A stretch of DNA of 51,136 bases from Russula earlei (GCA_025769875.1 JAGFNK010000381.1:1-51136), one strand, 5' to 3'; counted from the first letter of the stretch, positions 1 to 11,058 are shown. Notes: generated by a model not told the origin, from the sequence alone. Program-made: numbers and translations.

Positions 1-1189
1 AACTTCCATCAGAAATATCCAAAAGTGGTTAAAATGATTCCCACCAGGGGTAACCCCTAACCAACAACTCCCACCATGACTTCCATCGATGACTATCTTT
101 ATCCTTGTTACCAAAGGACTTTTCAAAGAACCCCTGCAATCACATGCACCCAGTCAACCACAGCTATCCCTAAAAAACAATCCATGGAACACAAGGGAAT
201 TCCCAAAGATCAAACCAGACCTCAACTCTTCATATGCAAACTACTCCATCTTTCAAAGAAACAAGAAACCCCTACCCATTGCAGGAGCAACAAGTTTATA
301 AAGAGGGGATGAATGTTATGAACCAAGGCCAGGTCCTGGCCATATATCCTATTTCACTCAAGAGAGACCTCTCTCACTTTGCATTGCCAACACACTTCTG
401 TTTCTTGGGCTACTCCTCCTGCAGTGCAAGATAAAGGCACTATGACACAACCAGGCACTCATAACCTAATTGGGTAATCATCACATGGCAGCCACATGGC
501 CACTCAGCCACCGAGAACCTGAAACAGGGGCATGAACTCCTACAAACTGTTGCATAACTCATATGACATCATCTAGGCTCCAATGACATCATGGTTGACT
601 GAGCAACTCCACAATGACCTCATCTGCTCACTAAGTGCTCCACAGTGACATCATAAGGATGTCATCGCTTCACAATGATCAGTAATATGCTCAGTAAGCC
701 TGAAACCTGACACAAGCGAGTTTATGCCTCTTATGCCTCTGTAGTCCTATTGGATGGTACCAAGGAGTCTAGAATAGTTCCTGTTCTTTGTAATTGACCA
801 TGTACACAGTATGTAAGCCCCAATGTAGCATGGCAGTTGTCAGACTGTCCATTTGTGATACTCTCATCCTCCTGGGTACTCCCCTGCAACGGCTCAGTCT
901 AAAGCCTCCCCTTGTCTCCAAGGTACTCTTCAATGACTGCCTTGTCTAAAGCCCTTTGCTGCACTGGCCTCCAGCCTTCACCTCTGCCTTCTGCAACACA
1001 TACCAGTCCCGTCTGGTACCTCCTAGTTGTTTGGCTTGTCCTCTTGTTCAATACTGTTTACAACCACATACCATCTGTTCTGACCCTTGCCCACCTGCTC
1101 CTGAGTCCTTAGTGATCAGCAGTATGTGTCTTGACAGAGGGCATGGCAATCAGCACGCGTGATGGCAGATTGAGATGGCACCTGGGGAG
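1..1189. repeat. Retroelement-like non-coding DNA, boundaries unresolved
   Basis: No open frame here looks like a gene. At about 301-315 there is a purine tract (AAAGAGGGGATGAA) followed at 316 by TGTTATGAACC, which is how a polypurine tract followed by the start of a Ty3/gypsy-type LTR looks. About 540-690 holds several near-repeats of TGACATCAT/TGACCTCAT. I could not find a convincing CA end or a target duplication, so the LTR reading is an inference. It fits the neighbouring retroelement remnant at 1190-1665. Confidence 0.35.
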
Positions 1190-1665
1190 CATTGTTTGGG
1201 AAGTGATACACACAAATGCACTACTGTTATTTGGCTCATTTGAGCCTCTCTAAATACATTTTTTGGTGTAGGCTGTTCATAAATGCATATCATAGGTTGC
1301 TAAGATGATACTAAAACTTATGAGACAATCTTTGCCTCTATGGCCTTTGGCCAAGACATCAAGCTTGCATCTCACAAGCTCCACTGTGTCCTTGAGACAC
1401 TCCTGCTCACAATTAAGGATTTGAGGTGATTGGGGAGAACATTTGGGTTTTTTTAGCCTTTTCACTTTGCGTGATCTGTGGCTTCTGAGCCTGCTGCATG
1501 ATCAAGTTCACCTGTCAATTAAGTAAAGTCCCCCCACAAAGGGGGGGTTTTCTATAAATTGGCTTTCAGTCCTTTCGGATCTGAGAGGCGTAGCACATCG
1601 CACCATGAAGGCGCTCCACACATCATGGCCTCTGGTGGAGCAAAATCCACCAGATCATCATCCTA
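1190..1665 (-). repeat. Old Ty1/copia LTR plus 3' end of pol, degraded
   Basis: This stretch aligns by eye with 43780-44220 and 49880-50269. Shared landmarks in order are TTTGGCTCA..TTTGAGCC, the block around GGCCTTTGGC, CTCCACTGTGTCCTTGAGACA, a CCCCCCACAAAGGGGGGG palindrome, and the CATAGCACATTGCACC-like block. The last part (about 1600-1660) matches the internal side of the younger copy, up to the GGAGCAAAATCCACCA string, so it carries the 3' end of a copia pol region in minus orientation. It is clearly more diverged than the other two copies. Homology ends near 1665. Confidence 0.6.
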
Positions 1666-2438
1666 CCTAACGGCGGTGACATCACGAGCCATCGTGAGAT
1701 TTTTCCCAACATGCTGATGGAAATTGGACGGACCAAGCAAGTGAAAACCTACAATTGAACACGATCACATACTTGCTGAAGATCACGTTCGCCACCAATT
1801 CCTTGAAAGCAATCTAACCAATGACCATAGGCAATATATGACAGTCCGACTACCCCGGTGCGTCCCGTTTCCTCGTGAGATTGTTCTTTGGTGAAGAGAT
1901 CCAAAAAAAACAGGTGAGTTGGTAGTCAGTTCAAGTCTAGTTAACCCATTGCAGAGACACTTTCCGCCGAGTTGACCAATGGTATGGGGCTTCGTAACAC
2001 CGAAATTAATACACCCCACCGTGTCGGAAGATAGCTACGAGGATACAAGATAGGGTGCCATGAACTGGTTCCTCGCCGATACTGCAAGACCTGTGCTGGT
2101 GGTGAATGTACTTATAGGCGTCATCCCACCCGAGGTCGTGCAGCAGGTCGCAAATCCCTGCCACTGGTTGTTTCTTGGCGAGAACTGCACGCGTGATGGT
2201 CACCACTTGTATGAGATCTGTAATGAAACGAATGGTAGGTAGGAAAAAGGCCAATACTTCGAAAGGAGTATTCTGATCGAACACTTGCAAAACCCCAGTT
2301 GACCTGTCATTCGCCGCAGAGTTGGGTCATTTTTTATATCTACCTCCATGTGAGGCTGTGCCTTCAAAGAAGATTCGTGAATATGGACCGCCGAGGAGAA
2401 TGACCGACTCGGTTATGATGGGGAAATAGTGTCGGCCG
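1666..2438. other. No recognisable gene
   Basis: The region between the copia remnant and the Harbinger element has no recognisable gene. The longest frame is on the minus strand at 2006-2290; it matches no family I know and has no clear splice partners. The region was probably contiguous with the UBC13 3' flank before the Harbinger insertion at 2439-5671. Confidence 0.4.
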
Positions 2439-2441
2439 TCA

Positions 2442-2601
2442 GGCCCCATACAGCAACCAAGATTTCTTGAAACTTGAACTTGGAACTTGAATTTCGGGAT
2501 TAGCCGGGAGTGACAGGTGTGACAGGTGTGATGACAGTGACATGTCATATGATTAACTAATATCAGTTGTTTTTGTCTGTTAACTATAATTCACATATTT
2601 G
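2442..2601 (+). repeat. Left terminal inverted repeat of the Harbinger element
   Basis: About 160 bp, from GGCCCCATAC to the CACATATTTG string. It pairs with 5509-5668 almost without mismatch (one visible difference is ACTATAATT against the complement of AATTACAGT). It contains short internal repeats (TGACAGGTGTGACAGGTGTG) and variants of CTTGAACTTGGAACTTGAA, plausible transposase-binding motifs. Confidence 0.93.
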
Positions 2602-2609
2602 CATATGTG

Positions 2610-3943
2610 ATGTCGTGTAATGACTTGGGCTCGGGAACGATTGGCGCGTCAATCTTTCTACCCCCACCTCCACCACCCCATATGATGCAGACCTGCTCAT
2701 CAATAAGTCCAGATTCCATGGAAGGAAGTCTAATCTCAGAAAGTAACAAGGCTATATGGACAACTGAAGAGGAAGCTGCATTTCTACTGTTCCTTGTCGA
2801 GCAGAAACAAGAAGGAAACATGACCTCCAACGCCATGTTCAAGGACCTTACCTTCAACCAAGCAGCCAATTCTATTAAGCCCATGCATGAGAAGGGTCCT
2901 ATCAAGACTGGACCTATGTGCAAATCAAAATGGCAAAGGGTACGAAATTTTTTGCTTTGCCATATCACACAGCTAACATCGTCTACTACTAGATGAAGAA
3001 GGAGTACTTGCTAATTGCTGCTCTCAGGAATAAGTCCGGGGTTGGGCACCTATGGACCGATGAGAATGGAATTGTTGTTCCACCTGAAATGGAATCGGTG
3101 TGGAGTGATCTAGTCAAGGTGTGTACATAACATCTAATTTGTCAATGCCATCTGATCATTAGTAGAAAAATCAAGAATACAAGAAGTACAGGGATAAAGG
3201 CTGGCCGCATCGCAGCATCATGAAATCTCTGATGCCATCAAGTGCAAGAGGCCACCATTCATATCGGGGCACGCAGTCGACAGCCCATTTTACTCCCCCT
3301 CAGTCATCTGCGTCGCTGTCCCCCAATCCCAATTTGTTTGAACGTCAAAGTGGGGACTCCTTGTCATCTCTGGCACCAGATCGCTCTTCCTCCTCATCCA
3401 GTGTCCTTCATTCCAAATGCAAAGTATCTCAGGTCAAGGATGTTGCCTCCGAAACATCTTCCTCATTTACCAAAAAACTCAAGTCTGATTCCATGGCAGT
3501 TGCTGTCCACAGCATGCAGTCAACCATGGAGAGGTTTGCCGATAACTTCAACTCAACCATGCATGCATTCATTGCTTCGTCCCCACCCCCAATGTCGCTG
3601 GCACTCCCCCCACTCCCAATGCCGCTGGCACTCCCCTCAAACCCAGCCCCAGCCCCACCTCCGGCCATGCATATGCCACCTTCAAATGACATCATAACTA
3701 TCCTCGGCACTTCCCGAGACCACCCATCGGTCACTGGCAATTCAACATCTTACCCAGGATATTGAACTGAATGGTGAATGGCTCTCCATGGATGATGTTG
3801 TCCCTGTGATCAATATCTTGGGATCTTGTGACATCGTATGCATAGACAGTTATATTGTGCTTATGACTAATGGGTCAGCGTTGTCATGCGAGATTGCACG
3901 CAACTACATCAAGGATCTGTTGGAGAAGGCCAGGATGTCCTGA
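2610..3943 (+). CDS. Harbinger-encoded Myb/SANT-like DNA-binding protein
   Basis: This is the accessory gene of the Harbinger element; in this superfamily a Myb-like partner binds the transposase and the element ends. Exon 1 (ATG at 2610, directly after the inverted repeat) has a proline run followed by a Myb/SANT-like region: an acidic WTTEEEAAFLLFLVEQ helix, then AMFKDLTFNQAAN and KSKWQRV. The reading resumes around 2996-3118 (KKEYLLIAAL.., GHLWTDENG) after a short intron, then again at about 3170 after another. A long Ser/Pro-rich low-complexity part follows. The last segment (DDVVPVINILGSCDIVCID.. to a TGA at 3941-3943) is in a different frame from the preceding ORF, which stops at 3765, so either a further intron or a frameshift lies near 3720-3760. 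The same tail is recognisable in the decayed copy near 33200-33310, which supports it as true coding sequence. Confidence 0.75.
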
Positions 3944-4053
3944 CTGTAGTTGTACTTCTACAGTAGTCACCCATCACAACGCATGTATTGTAATTTGTTG
4001 AATGCCATGAAGTGTTCTTTCATTTTCTGAAAACATGTGGACATGTGTCTGAA

Positions 4054-5401
4054 CTAAATACCTGCTGCGTGATCCTCAAGTGTTTTCTGATACTGCTCCC
4101 ACATCTCACCTGCAATCCTGTCTCGCCTGATATTTGCTTGCTCCCTCTCATAGCGCGTCACTACCCCTCTTCCCAGTTCACCAGCCACTTCACGATGACC
4201 CATCTGAGGGTCTACCCTGTCATCAAATACATTGATCTCACTGTGATCATAATGGCAAATAAAATTGTGAAGGGCTGCAAGTGCCGATGGGATGCGCGCT
4301 TGAATGTCCATGTTATACTCAGGGGGGTACCAAAGGATTTTGAAACGCTGCTTGAGAATCCCAAACATATGCTCTATGATGTTGCGAGCTTGAGCATGGC
4401 GCAGATTGAATAATTCCTGGGGTGTGCGTGGCCTAGGACAAGCGTAAAAATTAGTGAGAAGATGGGAAAGAAAGAGAGAACGCACCGTATGCCAGCATGA
4501 CCCCACTCAGATAGATGATATTGTACACCTCGATAAGGAACAAGCAGTGTGTTTGATGAGGCAAAGCCTGCATCAGCGAGATAGTATTTCCCTCTTGGGA
4601 TGGGGAAATCGGAATGATGGGCATCGTGGAAAAGAGTTGAGTCGGCGGTGGAGCCCTCCCAACCAGTCAAAAGATATGTGAAGCGGAGGTCAAATGAACA
4701 AGCAGCAAGGCAGTTCTGTGAGAGAACGCCATTGCAGTCTCTTGTTGCATCGCGCTCTGCGGCAGTGGAGTAACAACCGATGTGGGTGCCGTTGATAGCA
4801 CCCAGGGCATCCTTGAAAAAGGGAAAAGATTTGGGATTCCCTTGGATAAAGGAGTGAGGAGGGGAATCAGCATCAGGAAGCTGTACAAAGGTGGTGTAGA
4901 AAGGGGGGGTTGCGAGAACTCCAAGTATCTTTTAAAATATCTGGATATCCATCAGAAGATATATAGAAGGAAACCATGGGATACGTACTTTGAGACCGTG
5001 CTTGGTGACCGCTGAAAACGCTCTCCAATATTTGTTGTTGACAGCCCGGTGGAAGTGGCATAGAGAAATATGGCAACCTGTTCTACAATTTGGACATGCC
5101 GAGATGACGCAACACCAAAGTTGTGGAGAGTCTGCTGGAGCTTGTGAAACACATGTTTATGGACCCCAAGTTCATTCCGGATGCGTTCTGGGTGGCCGGT
5201 GAGTAGTTCATGGACCCAGGCAAGACCAGTGAGGGCGGAGGTGTGATATGGAATAGGAGGAGAACAGGGTTTGAGTATTGACAGTATGGCCTGGAAGCCA
5301 TAAAGGGCATAACCTGTAAAATATAAAATCATTAGAAGTTGTTGGCATTGCCGTTGTACCTGCTGCAGATACAGCCTCTCCTGATCAAGGTAATCAGCCA
5401 T
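4054..5401 (-). pseudogene. Harbinger DDE transposase with mutated first catalytic residue
   Basis: Transposase of the PIF/Harbinger (DDE_Tnp_4) type. The likely start is the ATG at 5401 (MADYLDQERLYLQQ), which splices across a short intron into GYALYGFQ. The N-terminal part holds a helix-turn-helix region (TTNIGERFQRSPSTVSKY). Introns interrupt after SKY and after the SEWGHAG region. The catalytic core follows: GAINGTHIG at about 4785-4808, YYLADAGFASS (second Asp) near 4590, and ELFNLRHAQARNIIEHMFG (the Glu) near 4390. In the family the first motif reads GA-I/L-D-GTH; here the Asp codon is AAC, Asn (plus-strand 4791-4793). Loss of one of the three metal-binding residues should abolish cleavage. 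Apart from that the gene looks intact and convergent with the Myb-like gene. Labelled pseudogene because of the active-site loss; it could still bind element ends. Confidence 0.8.
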
Positions 5402-5508
5402 AGCATTGACCAGGGACGGACAGTGACAACTTGAAATCGGGGGGTAAAAAATTGGCCATGACTTGGAGGGGCATAAAAAGTTTTTGGGCGCATCAGTCAT
5501 TACAACAA

Positions 5509-5668
5509 CAAATATGTGAATTACAGTTAACAGACAAAAACAACTGATATTAGTTAATCATATGACATGTCACTGTCATCACACCTGTCACACCTGTCAC
5601 TCCCGGCTAATCCTGAAATTCAAGTTCCAAGTTCAAGTTTCAAGAAATCTCGGTTGCTGTATGGGGCC
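5509..5668 (-). repeat. Right terminal inverted repeat of the Harbinger element
   Basis: Reverse complement of 2442-2601, ending in GGTTGCTGTATGGGGCC immediately before the target duplication TCA at 5669-5671. Confidence 0.93.
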
Positions 5669-5753
5669 TCAAAGTTGATAGTCGTTGAATACATTGTCAA
5701 AATTCCCAAAGGTCGTCGTATGTATACTGTTAAGTCCCAGTGGCCGTGCACAA

Positions 5754-6452
5754 TTAGGTGGCATACTTCTCCGTCCATTCCTTGCTAACCTGTCTCGCTC
5801 CAACCTCATCCTCTTTATAGTGCTTTGCCACATCTGCCGCGAGCGGGTCATCAGGGTTGGGCGAGCTGAGGAGGGCCTGTATAGAAAGCAGGACTGTTCG
5901 GATCTGTAGCGCGGGGGACCATTTGTCTGAACATACGATCACTATGAAAAGGAATCTTTCAGAGGGCAATTTCAGAGACTCACCTTTTAAGATATCTAGA
6001 CAGATCCGACCGAGCTTGTCTACGGCGCGTGAACAGATAAACGTCGTTTAGGAAAGCTCAGAAGAAAGACCGCCCGCACCGATGTTGGGATGGTATATCT
6101 TGGTGAGAAAGCGCACCTTGGGTGGTGCCATGGGGTACTCTTCAGGAAGGAATAATTCGAGTTTGAACACACCATCTGCGCGCGCGTGTTAGGAGGCGGC
6201 GAAGCCACTGCGACGAATGAATAGGCGTACTCTGGAATGGACTGCCATCTGGGCCCTGGATGGTCACATCGAAATACCTCAAGTTGTCCTCATGTGGAGC
6301 GGCAGATATTCCAGGTGCAGGGTCAGCCACAAGGCGTTCCGTTTCCTGCGCGTGATGGGGAACGACATGTGCGTATAGAATGAGGAGTGGGGGCGGGCGC
6401 GTTCACGCACCTTGATTATCCGCTGCGATTGTGCTAACGTTAGCGTGGACAT
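5754..6452 (-). CDS. UBC13: Ubiquitin-conjugating enzyme E2, Ubc13 type
   Basis: E2 that, with an Mms2-like partner, builds Lys63-linked ubiquitin chains in DNA-damage tolerance. Five exons join cleanly: 6452-6411, 6345-6231, 6175-6080, 6019-5984 and 5926-5754, giving 153 residues, the usual length of the family. Visible landmarks: [38 protein letters not shown], the active-site Cys in [19 protein letters not shown], and [19 protein letters not shown] near the C-terminus. All introns are 55-75 nt with GT..AG ends. The ATG at 6452 lies one short exon upstream of the conserved RIIK. The gene is head-to-head with elongin C (144 bp between starts), and a Harbinger element sits just past its stop codon. 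The [14 protein letters not shown] string matches Ubc13 rather than Ubc4/5. Confidence 0.95.
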
Positions 6453-6596
6453 GCATAAGCTGGAACAAAGTGCACCTTTGGAAGGGACATGGCACAAGCA
6501 AGTCTTAGGATGACGGGCCTCGCGAGCGGTAGAATAAATAGTAGAATAGCTCGGGCTTCCGATTATATAAATGTCGTCGATTATGTCAGACACCCC
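6453..6596. promoter_or_regulatory. 144-bp bidirectional promoter, UBC13 / elongin C
   Basis: Everything that drives two ubiquitin-system genes lies in this gap or in the genes themselves. A TATA-like GATTATATAA at 6561-6570 is oriented toward elongin C. ATGs at 6571 and 6583, out of frame with elongin C, lie just after it and would open an overlapping reading frame if included in the mRNA. A CRE-like ATGACGGG occurs at about 6510. Confidence 0.7.
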
Positions 6597-7159
6597 ATGT
6601 CCTCCTCTTCTCCCAGCCAGGACGATTGGATTCGTGTGACCAGCAGGGACGGCTTTTCCTTCATCGTCAAGCGAAGCGTCGTCTTTTTCAGTGGCACTCT
6701 CCGTAACATGCTTGACGAACGTCGTCCGTCTCTCTCCCGCTCCACCGCTCACTCCGCATGCCCACGCCCCTTTCTTCCACCCCAGACAGCTTCACCGAGG
6801 CCGTTCAAAAAGTCTGTCCCGTGGACGAGAGGTGCCCGTGTCTTCTTCTTTCCCTCGAAGCCCTCCCCCTCCCTCCTCATTTTTGATCATCTCAGGGCCG
6901 CCGTGACCGAGAAATTCGTGGAATACCTCACCTACAAGGCGACGTACGAAAACGTACCCTCCAATGAGGAAATTCCTGACTTTCAAGAGCGCATCGCGCC
7001 AGAAATCGCCTTGGAACTGTGCGTGTGAACGCGTTTTTTTTTTTTTTTCTTATTTGTCCGAGTGCTTCCTGTCTGTAGCCTATCTGCCGCCGATTATCTT
7101 GAGGGTATGTGTTGGAGATTTTAATATCGGCCGTCGACGCTGATGTCATTTTAGCTTGA
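6597..7159 (+). CDS. ELC1: Elongin C (Skp1-fold adaptor of cullin ligases)
   Basis: Elongin C is a small Skp1/BTB-fold adaptor that links substrate receptors to cullin E3 ligases and is part of the elongin complex in the nucleus. Exons 6597-6720 (or 6723), 6786-6831, 6896-7018, 7079-7104 and 7155-7159 join in phase to about 107 residues, close to the normal size. Landmarks: WIRVTSRDGFSFIVKR (first strand and helix), SGTLRNMLDE, the VDERAAVTEKFVEYLTYK helix, ENVPSNEEIPDFQERIAPEIALEL, and the terminal LSAADYLEA. The last exon is only 5 nt, completing the final Ala codon and the TGA stop. The exon-1 donor has two equal choices 3 nt apart that would add or drop one residue. The match to elongin C is better than to Skp1: the family C-terminus ends right after the AANFLDC-like helix, as here. 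Confidence 0.92.
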
Positions 7160-7834
7160 TTTTGGGGCCGCGTCGCGGACTCCCATCGCAAGCTTGCGGA
7201 GATGTCTCGATCTCGACTAGAGTTACAAGCATCTTACATCGTTCGGTGTGCTGTCGTCGTCCGTTTCCTTAATGGAGTCCAAATTCGTGCACACTTCATC
7301 TTACCAGAATTTCAATACCCTCTTCGACGCCTGATCCAATCGTTACGTTTCATTCTTATCTGCCTCTCCAACGTCCATGCATGCCGTAGATTGCCAGGCG
7401 CTGTTCATGTTAAGTTCGCCAGTGAAGTAGAGCTCGTCAACTCTTATAACCTCCGCGTCTGGTGGAGGTATCATCCTTATTAGTCAAATGATAGCCAACT
7501 CTGACGATAATTGAAACATCTCTTGTGCAACTCATCGGCAACTCAGCTCGATAAAGACGCTGCCTACTTGGCTGCATAACTTACTATGTAGCTACGGTGA
7601 ACGAATCATTCCTAGTATGCATGCGAGCGAAAAAGAAAGTACAACTACTTCGGACCTACGCCTCCCGAAATTCAACCAAAAAGAACGCGGCGACCTTGCG
7701 TCACCACTGCATGGTATGTTCTGCAAAAGCGCCATGCAGTGGGCTGGGGTTCAGTGAGGGTATAGATAAGGTTGACACATCGGCACTAGCAAAACAAAAC
7801 CCACAAACTCCACTTCTCGTATCAATGGTCCATT
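7160..7834. other. Convergent 3' intergenic region
   Basis: Lies between the elongin C stop (+) and the calcineurin stop (-). Open frames here, such as 7202-7483 on plus, show no family features, and I see no gene. Confidence 0.5.
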
Positions 7835-10274
7835 TCAAGAGCCAGATCGGTCAGATGCCCGACGACCAGGGGCACTTCGTCGTTCCACCACACGCTCCGC
7901 GTGGCCGCGATCCTCTTTGCCATCTCCGACTCTACGCTTGCTCGATTCCTCCCTTGGGACGACGGGCCACCCTCCAGGGACGTCTGCGCCAACAGCCGGA
8001 GGCAATTCGGGAGTAACATCGCCCTCGCCCGACGGGGTACTGTTCCCACTGCCCCTCGGACGCTGTGTATGTCGCATCGATGGGGCAGCCACATGGGGAA
8101 ACGGCGTCTGCTGGACGTTGAATTCAGGCAATCGCTCATTGGCAATATCAAGGCGCCGTCTGCAGCGCGAGTAAGTCGGAAATGACACTCGGGAGATAAA
8201 GTTGACACTCACGCGTCGTCGAAGCTATGAATGTAGCGTCGAATTTGGTTGCCTTGCACACCCAACGCGTCCATTCCGTCACGTGCGCCAATATTGCGCG
8301 AACCGTCCATCCCGACGTCAGCTACATTGAATTCCGAGGCGTTCTCCGACCCCTCGCTGTACGTCTCCCACGTGAGTATAGATCCGCCTATGAGGTAGAG
8401 CGACGTACCGCAGGTTTTGGAACATCATCTGCACACGCCCAACAGCGAGGATCTTATTCCTGATTTGTTGGCGCCTCGCAGCGCGCGCAGCGGGGGTGGT
8501 AGCTTCATCGATCAGTTTGCGGTCTGCTACTTCGTCCTCTGAGGAGCCATCATCTTCAAGCTCCTCCGGTGAACATACAGACAAAACTGCAAGTAGCATT
8601 TCCATGACTGTTCATAATATGAATAAACCTCTGACGTGGCACAGGAGAAAACATGCTTTTCGATCCAACGAATGGGAGACTCCATGTGAATGCATCCATG
8701 AAATTTGGAAGCCAATATGGGTGTGGCCGAGCATGATACTGGCGGATAGTGATGCTCTTGTTCGCGTATTTGAGAACAGCACCTCGGTTGTGATATGCAT
8801 CGAGGTAATTTGGCGCCGAGAAAACGGTGATTACAGACGGAAACTTCTTTGTCGGGGTCTTACGGAACATGACATAGCTATTGCACGATCAGCGCATGAA
8901 ATTGAACCCGGTGGTCATGCGTACCCTGCATCCTGGGCCTCGTGTCCGCGGATGACGCCCAGAAGATCGTTCCGCTCCAAGAATTTTATGACGGCGTCGT
9001 ATCTGCACGACTATTAAGAAGGGTCGACCCAGAAAAGGCGATGGACCACACGTGAAGTAAAAAGAGCACCCTCGAGTGGAGTTGTGACCCCACATTTGAC
9101 CACGCGGTACAAGGGACGAGTGGGGAGAAGGCTCGTCCTCATGCCCAAAATTGGGGACTGGATCGGACCAGAGTAAGTCGCACAGTAGACCGGATGACGG
9201 AGGTTCCATAAACCGATTTATCTAGTTATCCGAGTCCGAGTCAGGACCAAAATGATACGCGACAGCTTGGCACGTACTCGGTCGATATCAGACACGGTAT
9301 TGAGTTCCGGGGAGATACCGCCGTGGACACAGAAGAATTTGCCATCCAATAATGCGGCGATGGGTAATGCAGAGAAAGATTCTATGCACGCCTCATACAC
9401 GTTCTCAGAGTACTTGTGCAGACCTATCCATATCCCTTAGAATGTGGGGTGTGAATAGAAAGGGCAGTGGCATACATTCGCGCTTGAAGGTGAAGTACTC
9501 GGTGAGATGTCGACATTCGTGATTCCCACGAATGAGGAACAGACGGTCAGGGTACCATAGCTTTAGAGCATACAGATAAAGCAGGCACTGACCCAAGTCA
9601 CGATAAACTTCCGCACTCAAAACACAAGACAATGCACCTACCTCGATTCCGAAACAACCTCTGTCGACATAATCCCCAAGGAAAAGGTAGGTCGTTTCCG
9701 TTATCTTGCCACCAACCTCAAATATCTTCATGAGGTCATACTAGAAAATGAAGGTTCGAGGAATACACGCGTGTAACAAAGCCATGACCGCTCACGTATT
9801 GACCATGTATATCGCCGACAACTATGCATAAGGTTCAAACCCCAGGAGACGGGGGGGAGGGTATGACGGCGACATACCCGTCACTGGACTCGTCACTTTC
9901 AACACGTTCCGCTCTGTCATCAGCAAGTCCGTAGATTGTCGGAGGATCGCCAAGGCCTGGTCCTCGGTCACGCGACCCTCGCGTAAAAAGTGTTCTCGCA
10001 AGAATTCAGGATTGGGTTTCCGGCGCCCATGACGGTCATTCGTCCAAAATTGTTCATGGGTTGGACGGGCCACAACGGGTTGGGGCACCTTGGAGCGCAA
10101 GCAAGAGTTAATACGCTGCAGGAGCGGGCACAGACAGGCAACGAACGGACGCACACTCTTTATGAGACGTTCGTGGGTATCGGAGGGAACATCAACGACG
10201 GCGACATTGCCAGGTTTGTTCCTGTCTTGGATCTGGTTCATCGCATTTTGGTAGCGTGTGGCACGATCGACCAT
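7835..10274 (-). CDS. CNA1: Calcineurin catalytic subunit A (PP2B phosphatase)
   Basis: Ca2+/calmodulin-activated Ser/Thr phosphatase that in fungi dephosphorylates Crz1-type factors. The start is the ATG at 10274 (CAGAAATGG context, MVDRATRYQ); an in-frame ATG at 10397 is an alternative. All phosphoesterase motifs are present across about nine short exons: [76 protein letters not shown] and [21 protein letters not shown]. The regulatory tail is also there: the B-subunit helix ([15 protein letters not shown]), the calmodulin site ([22 protein letters not shown]) and an autoinhibitory segment ([18 protein letters not shown]). A poorly conserved Pro/Ser/Arg-rich tail ends at 7835. The intron at 8656-8608 appears to use a GC donor instead of GT. 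The exact C-terminus is the least certain part. Confidence 0.95.
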
Positions 10275-11058
10275 TTCTGAAGGATAGTCGTCGTGGTAAG
10301 CGGGGAGGTCGAATATGTGTCTAGGATCCGGAGACGAAAACGACCGGCTGGAGTCAGCCTGTCTTGGTATCCTAGAATAGGCGAGCGCGCACCGCAAGCT
10401 GTCAAATCTTGGCTCGGCCGATTATGGATGTAATTGGTGGCCACAGAGCGTCGCTAGGATGATGAACGGAGAGTACGTTAGCGTGCTGCGTAGGGCGAAG
10501 CGCAAGGACCTGCGGTAACTCGCCTACTAACTTTCGCTTCCCGGGATCGATAGCTCTCGCCTTGAAGTAGTAACAATCGTCGGCGGAGGACTATTGGGGG
10601 GGTTGTAATGGCTTGGGGAACAACGCTACACTTTTTGGGTTTGTTGGTTGACAGTTGTCGTCGAAATGAGACCTGTTATGGGGCGCAGAGAGCGCTGACG
10701 GTGTGATGCCTGAAAGGAGTATAACGCCCCGTCAACCCCCTAGCGAGGGCGCTTCTTGGTTTTACGGGTACGGATTAACAGCCGTTGCACATGGCCAGCA
10801 CGACGTTACTCTACTAGGCTATGAGATAGAATTAACCTTCATTATGTGGACGACGAACACGTTCACAGTAAGAGTGCACGAGTTAATGTTCAATTGAGGA
10901 TCGACCGCCGCATTGTGATGGGTTTTCAGTGGGAAAAAATCAGCCGGCAAAGGCACAGGAACAGATCTTATAACTAATAAATGAGGTGCATAACAGCTTT
11001 CTTTTGATGCTATAATACGGGGGCACGACGGGCTTTTGTTCCCAATATTAGGATTGTC
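10275..11058. other. Intergenic; promoter side of calcineurin A
   Basis: About 780 bp between the calcineurin start and the ARG5,6 stop, both on the minus strand. Short open frames at 10238-10444 and 10703-10897 look like chance. It must contain the calcineurin promoter, but I see no strong TATA box. Confidence 0.45.

Larger units (their letters stand above)
2442..5668. mobile_element. PIF/Harbinger DNA transposon, structurally complete
   Basis: The element is 3227 bp long. It is bounded by long inverted repeats that begin GGCCCCATACAGCAACC and end with the exact reverse complement. It is flanked by the 3-bp direct repeat TCA (2439-2441 and 5669-5671), the target-duplication length expected of PIF/Harbinger. 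Inside lie two convergent genes: a Myb/SANT-like protein on plus and a DDE transposase on minus. This two-gene layout is known for the superfamily. It landed just beyond the 3' end of UBC13. Near-identical repeats suggest a fairly recent insertion, but the transposase has lost its first catalytic aspartate (see 4054-5401), so it is probably not autonomous now. A related MITE is at 42498 and a decayed copy at 32167. Confidence 0.93.

Noticed and set aside
2006..2290. Minus-strand 94-codon frame before the Harbinger element
   Set aside because: It looks somewhat protein-like but has no partner exons, no known family and an antisense open frame; listed only as intergenic.
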